Source of the DNA: Anaerolineae bacterium | GTDB taxonomy: Bacteria > Chloroflexota > Anaerolineae > Anaerolineales > Villigracilaceae | Assembly (NCBI GenBank): GCA_021324435.1 | Contig: JAJPIZ010000006.1 | Coordinates: 61,309 to 125,308 of the forward strand | DNA: 64,000 nucleotides | Reading direction: 5' to 3' | Shown: piece after piece, positions 61,518 to 64,000 of the stretch | How positions within the stretch are numbered: position 1 is the stretch's first letter | How the letters are laid out: each line of letters begins with the position of its first letter | Position numbers and translations under genes: made by a program | Notes under the pieces: generated by a model | Databases searched by the model: none | Seen by the model: only the letters and a program-made list of their open reading frames with translations | Told to the model about the DNA's origin: nothing

Positions 61518-61880
61518 CTACGGCATCGGAGTGACCAGTTGAAAGTAGTTGCCATCCGGGTCGGCCAATGTTGCGATCCATCCGCCTTCCATTTCGTATG
61601 GCTCTCGAATGACGCCGGCGCCGAGTGCCTTGATCCGCTCGAATTCCTCTTCGACTTGGGTCGTCTCGAAATTCAGCATGACCCGTCCGGGATCCTTGGT
61701 TTTCCCTCCCATCTCGGAATGTTCCAGAAGGGAAAAATAGTATCCGCCTCCCACCTGCCATCCGAAGAAGCCATTCTCAGAGTCAACCATGTCCGCCGGT
61801 TTCCCGAGAACTTTTTCGTAGAAGGCCGCCAGCGCTTTGAGTTGTTTCGTTCCGATCATGACAGAATTCAGATTCAACAT
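61518..61880 (-). CDS. VOC / glyoxalase-fold protein
   Basis: A 120-residue protein of the vicinal oxygen chelate superfamily. The pattern SVMIGTKQLKALAAFYEKVL, VMLNFETTQVEEEFERIKAL, and WIATLADPDGNYFQLVTPMP fits the two beta-alpha-beta modules. The C-terminal DPDGNYFQL carries the conserved Glu/Gln-type metal position. The ATG at 61880 has AAAGGA about nine bases upstream; the earlier Met at 61889 has none. Function (lyase, dioxygenase or resistance) is not determined. Confidence 0.82.
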   Translation of the reverse strand: MLNLNSVMIGTKQLKALAAFYEKVLGKPADMVDSENGFFGWQVGGGYYFSLLEHSEMGGKTKDPGRVMLNFETTQVEEEFERIKALGAGVIREPYEMEGGWIATLADPDGNYFQLVTPMP

Positions 61881-61926
61881 GTTACACATCCTTTCTTTAT
61901 TTCATGAAACCGGGTAAGTCACTTGC

Positions 61927-63315
61927 TCATTTGCCAGACGGCGGGATGTTCTGATTGAGCCGGAAGAAATTATCGGAGTCGTAACGGGCCTTGATCTCGC
62001 GTAACCGCTTCCAGGTCGGACCTGGATACGCCGCGCGCACCCGCGCCTCGCCCTCGTCTGCGAGAAAGTTCACGTACACGCCCTTATCGCTTTGCTGGAT
62101 GGTCTTCTCGAATTCCGTTACCCACGCTTCGTGCGCAGGCTTCTCTTCGGGTTTTTCATACAGCGCAGCGAGATTCGCCATGATCTTCGAAGTGCGATGC
62201 GCAAACGCCGTCGCCTCCACCGGGACGCGCGCCATCGCGCCGCCCAGCACGCGCAGTTGAGTTACTTTCATGGAGGCAGTGGAAGCCTCGAGGTGCTCCA
62301 GAATCGTCTGCGCCGCGGAACGATCCACACGGTCGAGGAACATTGTGCGCGCCGCGGCGAGGGGATGATAATCCTCCTGCTCAGACGGATAGATTTCGGG
62401 ATAACTCATCGGCTTCAGCATGTCGGCAAGCGGCGCGGCCATTTTTCGGAATGGCGCCATTGCCTGCTCTCCTTTTGAGATGTCGCCCGCGTACACCATC
62501 AGTGCAAAGATGATCATCTTGCCGTGATGCTCTGCGGGGACAAACGGCATGGGAGGCGCAGGCATAACGTTCGCGATGACGGATAATTCTTCTGATGCAG
62601 ACTCCGCCTCCCCGATGAAAGAAGCGATGATATCCGCCGCGCAGGGAAGGACCAACATCCCGCCGTACACTTGGCCCACTGGATGAAGTTGAAACTTGAA
62701 GCGCGTCGCCACGCCGAAATTTCCGCCTCCGCCGCGCATCGCCCAGAAGAGATCGGGATGATTCTTTTCATCCACTTGCAAAATCTTTCCATCGGCGGTT
62801 ACGACCTCCGCAGCCAGCAGACTATCAATCGTGAGACCGTGCTTGCGGACGAGATAACCGATGCCGCCGCCCAATGTGATGCCTCCAATGCCGACCGAAC
62901 CTGTATCGCCGAAACCGGTTGCAAGTCCATGAGAGCCGGTAGTCGTTGTGTATTCGCCTGCGGTTAGACCCGTCTCGGCCCAGGCTGTTTTTTGATTCGC
63001 ATCAATTTGCAAATCTTTCATATCCGAGAGATCGAGGACGATCCCGCCTTCGCTGGCGCTGTGACCTGCCACACTATGACCGCCGCTTCGCACGGCGAGT
63101 TCGAGTCCGCTTTTGCGCGCCAACAAAATCACCTGAGAAACTTCTTTTGCATTTTTAACTCGAATAATGACGGCGGGACGACGATCTATGCCGCCGTAAA
63201 AAACAGCGCGCGCCTTGTCGTATTCAGCATCATCGGGCACAATTACACGGCCATTGAAGGATGAGCGAAGACCTGGGATGGACAGTGTTGACGATTGAGA
63301 ATTTGTTTTGGTCAT
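61927..63315 (-). CDS. FAD-linked oxidoreductase, BBE type
   Basis: A 462-residue flavoprotein of the PCMH/berberine-bridge family. The FAD domain has VRSGGHSVAGHSASEGGIVL with the GGHS motif that can attach FAD through His, GLATGFGDTGSVGIGGITLG and GGGIGYLVRKHGLTIDSLLA. The C-terminal BBE motif is RYDSDNFFRLNQNIPP. It oxidises sugars, alcohols or hydroxylated aromatics using oxygen. A ribosome-binding site AAAGGA precedes the ATG at 63315. It is 45 bp from the next upstream gene and probably in an operon with it. Confidence 0.9.
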   Translation of the reverse strand: MTKTNSQSSTLSIPGLRSSFNGRVIVPDDAEYDKARAVFYGGIDRRPAVIIRVKNAKEVSQVILLARKSGLELAVRSGGHSVAGHSASEGGIVLDLSDMKDLQIDANQKTAWAETGLTAGEYTTTTGSHGLATGFGDTGSVGIGGITLGGGIGYLVRKHGLTIDSLLAAEVVTADGKILQVDEKNHPDLFWAMRGGGGNFGVATRFKFQLHPVGQVYGGMLVLPCAADIIASFIGEAESASEELSVIANVMPAPPMPFVPAEHHGKMIIFALMVYAGDISKGEQAMAPFRKMAAPLADMLKPMSYPEIYPSEQEDYHPLAAARTMFLDRVDRSAAQTILEHLEASTASMKVTQLRVLGGAMARVPVEATAFAHRTSKIMANLAALYEKPEEKPAHEAWVTEFEKTIQQSDKGVYVNFLADEGEARVRAAYPGPTWKRLREIKARYDSDNFFRLNQNIPPSGK

Positions 63316-63360
63316 GATTTTTCCTTTAACTCAGAGCGAACCTCGCTTTTTGAAACGAAT

Positions 63361-63870
63361 CTACTTTCCAGCGTGCGCCTGCTCCAGATCTTTGATGATG
63401 ATCTTGTGCATCTTTAGCATGGCATTGATGACCCGCTTGGACTTGATCGGGTCCGGGTCGCCGATCAACTCGCCCAATTGCTTTGGGATGATCTGCCACG
63501 ACAAACCGAACTTGTCCTTGCACCAGCCGCATTGCTCGGCTTCGGGGACGGCGGATAGTTTGTTCCAGAAGTAATCCACCTCTTTCTGGTCTGCACATTC
63601 GACATAGAAAGAAGTTGCTTCGTTGAATTTGAAGATCGGGCCGCCGTCCAGCGCCATGAAGCGCTGACCCTCCAGCTCGAAAATACCGGTAATAACCTTG
63701 CCTTCCAGAGTGTCGGCGCCGGGGGCTTCCATGCCTTTCTCGTAGCGGGTGATGCTAACGATCCTGGATTCTTGTTTTTTGTACGGCGCGCCGTTGAATG
63801 TGTCCACGTAGTAGTTCATCGCTTCCTCGCACTGCGTATCGAACCATAGGAACGGGGTGATCTTGTTCAT
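63361..63870 (-). CDS. PhnB/YjdN-type VOC protein
   Basis: A 169-residue member of the PhnB-like VOC group (often mislabelled 3-demethylubiquinone methyltransferase). Markers: NKITPFLWFDTQCEEAMNYY, GIFELEGQRFMALDGGPIFK, EATSFYVECADQKEVDYFW, and CGWCKDKFGLSWQIIPKQL. The WxxxP-type C-terminal segment is typical. It starts at ATG 63870 with GGAG upstream. It may share a transcript with the BBE flavoprotein downstream. Confidence 0.9.
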   Translation of the reverse strand: MNKITPFLWFDTQCEEAMNYYVDTFNGAPYKKQESRIVSITRYEKGMEAPGADTLEGKVITGIFELEGQRFMALDGGPIFKFNEATSFYVECADQKEVDYFWNKLSAVPEAEQCGWCKDKFGLSWQIIPKQLGELIGDPDPIKSKRVINAMLKMHKIIIKDLEQAHAGK

Positions 63871-63920
63871 TTTGTGTCTCCTTTATTTTCTATGAGTGTG
63901 TATGCAAAATCAATTTCATG

Positions 63921-64000
63921 TGTCATTCTGAGGAGCGAAGCGACGAAGAATCTCAAATTTTGAACGAAAAAAACGAGATTCTTCGCTCCCGTTGGTCGCT
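63921..64000. repeat. Palindromic dispersed repeat, truncated by window end
   Basis: TGTCATTCTGAGGAGCGAAG words begin at 63921. Arms CGAAGAATCTC (63944-63954) and GAGATTCTTCG (63975-63985) are perfect. It is the same family as 28190-28270 and continues past the window. Confidence 0.8.

Overview
The window looks like chromosome from a member of the Chloroflexota, most likely class Anaerolineae. The clues are a DUF5667-type anti-sigma partner, a glycyl-tRNA synthetase with fused alpha and beta chains, an 850-residue peptide-binding lipoprotein of a kind I associate with Anaerolineae, MscL with a C-terminal zinc ribbon, and dense intergenic word-like and palindromic repeats. I recognise no phage, transposase, CRISPR array or plasmid functions. 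The assignment rests on gene content and remembered families, not on a computed phylogeny.

Layout. 1-11.7 kb is mostly minus-strand housekeeping: mutS2, a class III nucleotidyl cyclase, a HicB-DinB fusion, a PLP aminotransferase, a sugar-phosphate nucleotidyltransferase, an aldo/keto reductase, pcrA and mscL. 11.9-25.5 kb is a plus-strand peptide/solute ABC transporter region: a domain-permuted binding lipoprotein, two permeases with unusual extra extracytoplasmic segments, two ATPases, then two further binding lipoproteins and a second ATPase pair without permeases. 25.5-35.8 kb holds a receiver-Roadblock protein, tRNA-Gln, glmU, cdd, an SdpI-like protein, recO, an AT-rich acyltransferase, a geranylgeranyl-reductase-like flavoprotein, a stand-alone TIR protein behind a palindrome-containing promoter, and glyQS. 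35.9-38.3 kb is an apparent ECF sigma/anti-sigma module with two small target genes. 39.4-43.0 kb is dnaG-rpoD. 43.1-57.9 kb is a complete 14-gene nuoABCDEFGHIJKLMN operon for respiratory complex I. 58-64 kb is accessory: a HAD phosphatase, an HExxH lipoprotein, a fatty acid desaturase, a HEAT-like protein, two VOC-fold proteins and a BBE-type flavoprotein.

How parts work together. Three promoters at 35893, 37328 and 37778 share an identical architecture (8-nt upstream box, 14-nt spacer, CGTY). This predicts that the ECF sigma factor drives itself plus two small envelope proteins. The nuo operon has its own sigma70-type promoter with a Rex-like site and a palindrome around it, isolated from rpoD by a terminator. 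Most multi-gene blocks end in strong rho-independent terminators, listed individually.

The most unusual features are these. (1) Intergenic-type repeat words sit in frame inside conserved genes (mutS2 at three places, the nucleotidyltransferase, the FAD reductase, nuoL); the nuoL copy is exactly 117 bp and flanked by an 8-bp direct repeat. (2) The substrate-binding lipoprotein has the two halves of its fold in swapped order. (3) The TIR gene promoter carries a perfect GAAC-N4-GTTC palindrome between -35 and -10, resembling a Gram-positive-type LexA box. (4) The three-member ECF regulon can be read directly from the sequence.
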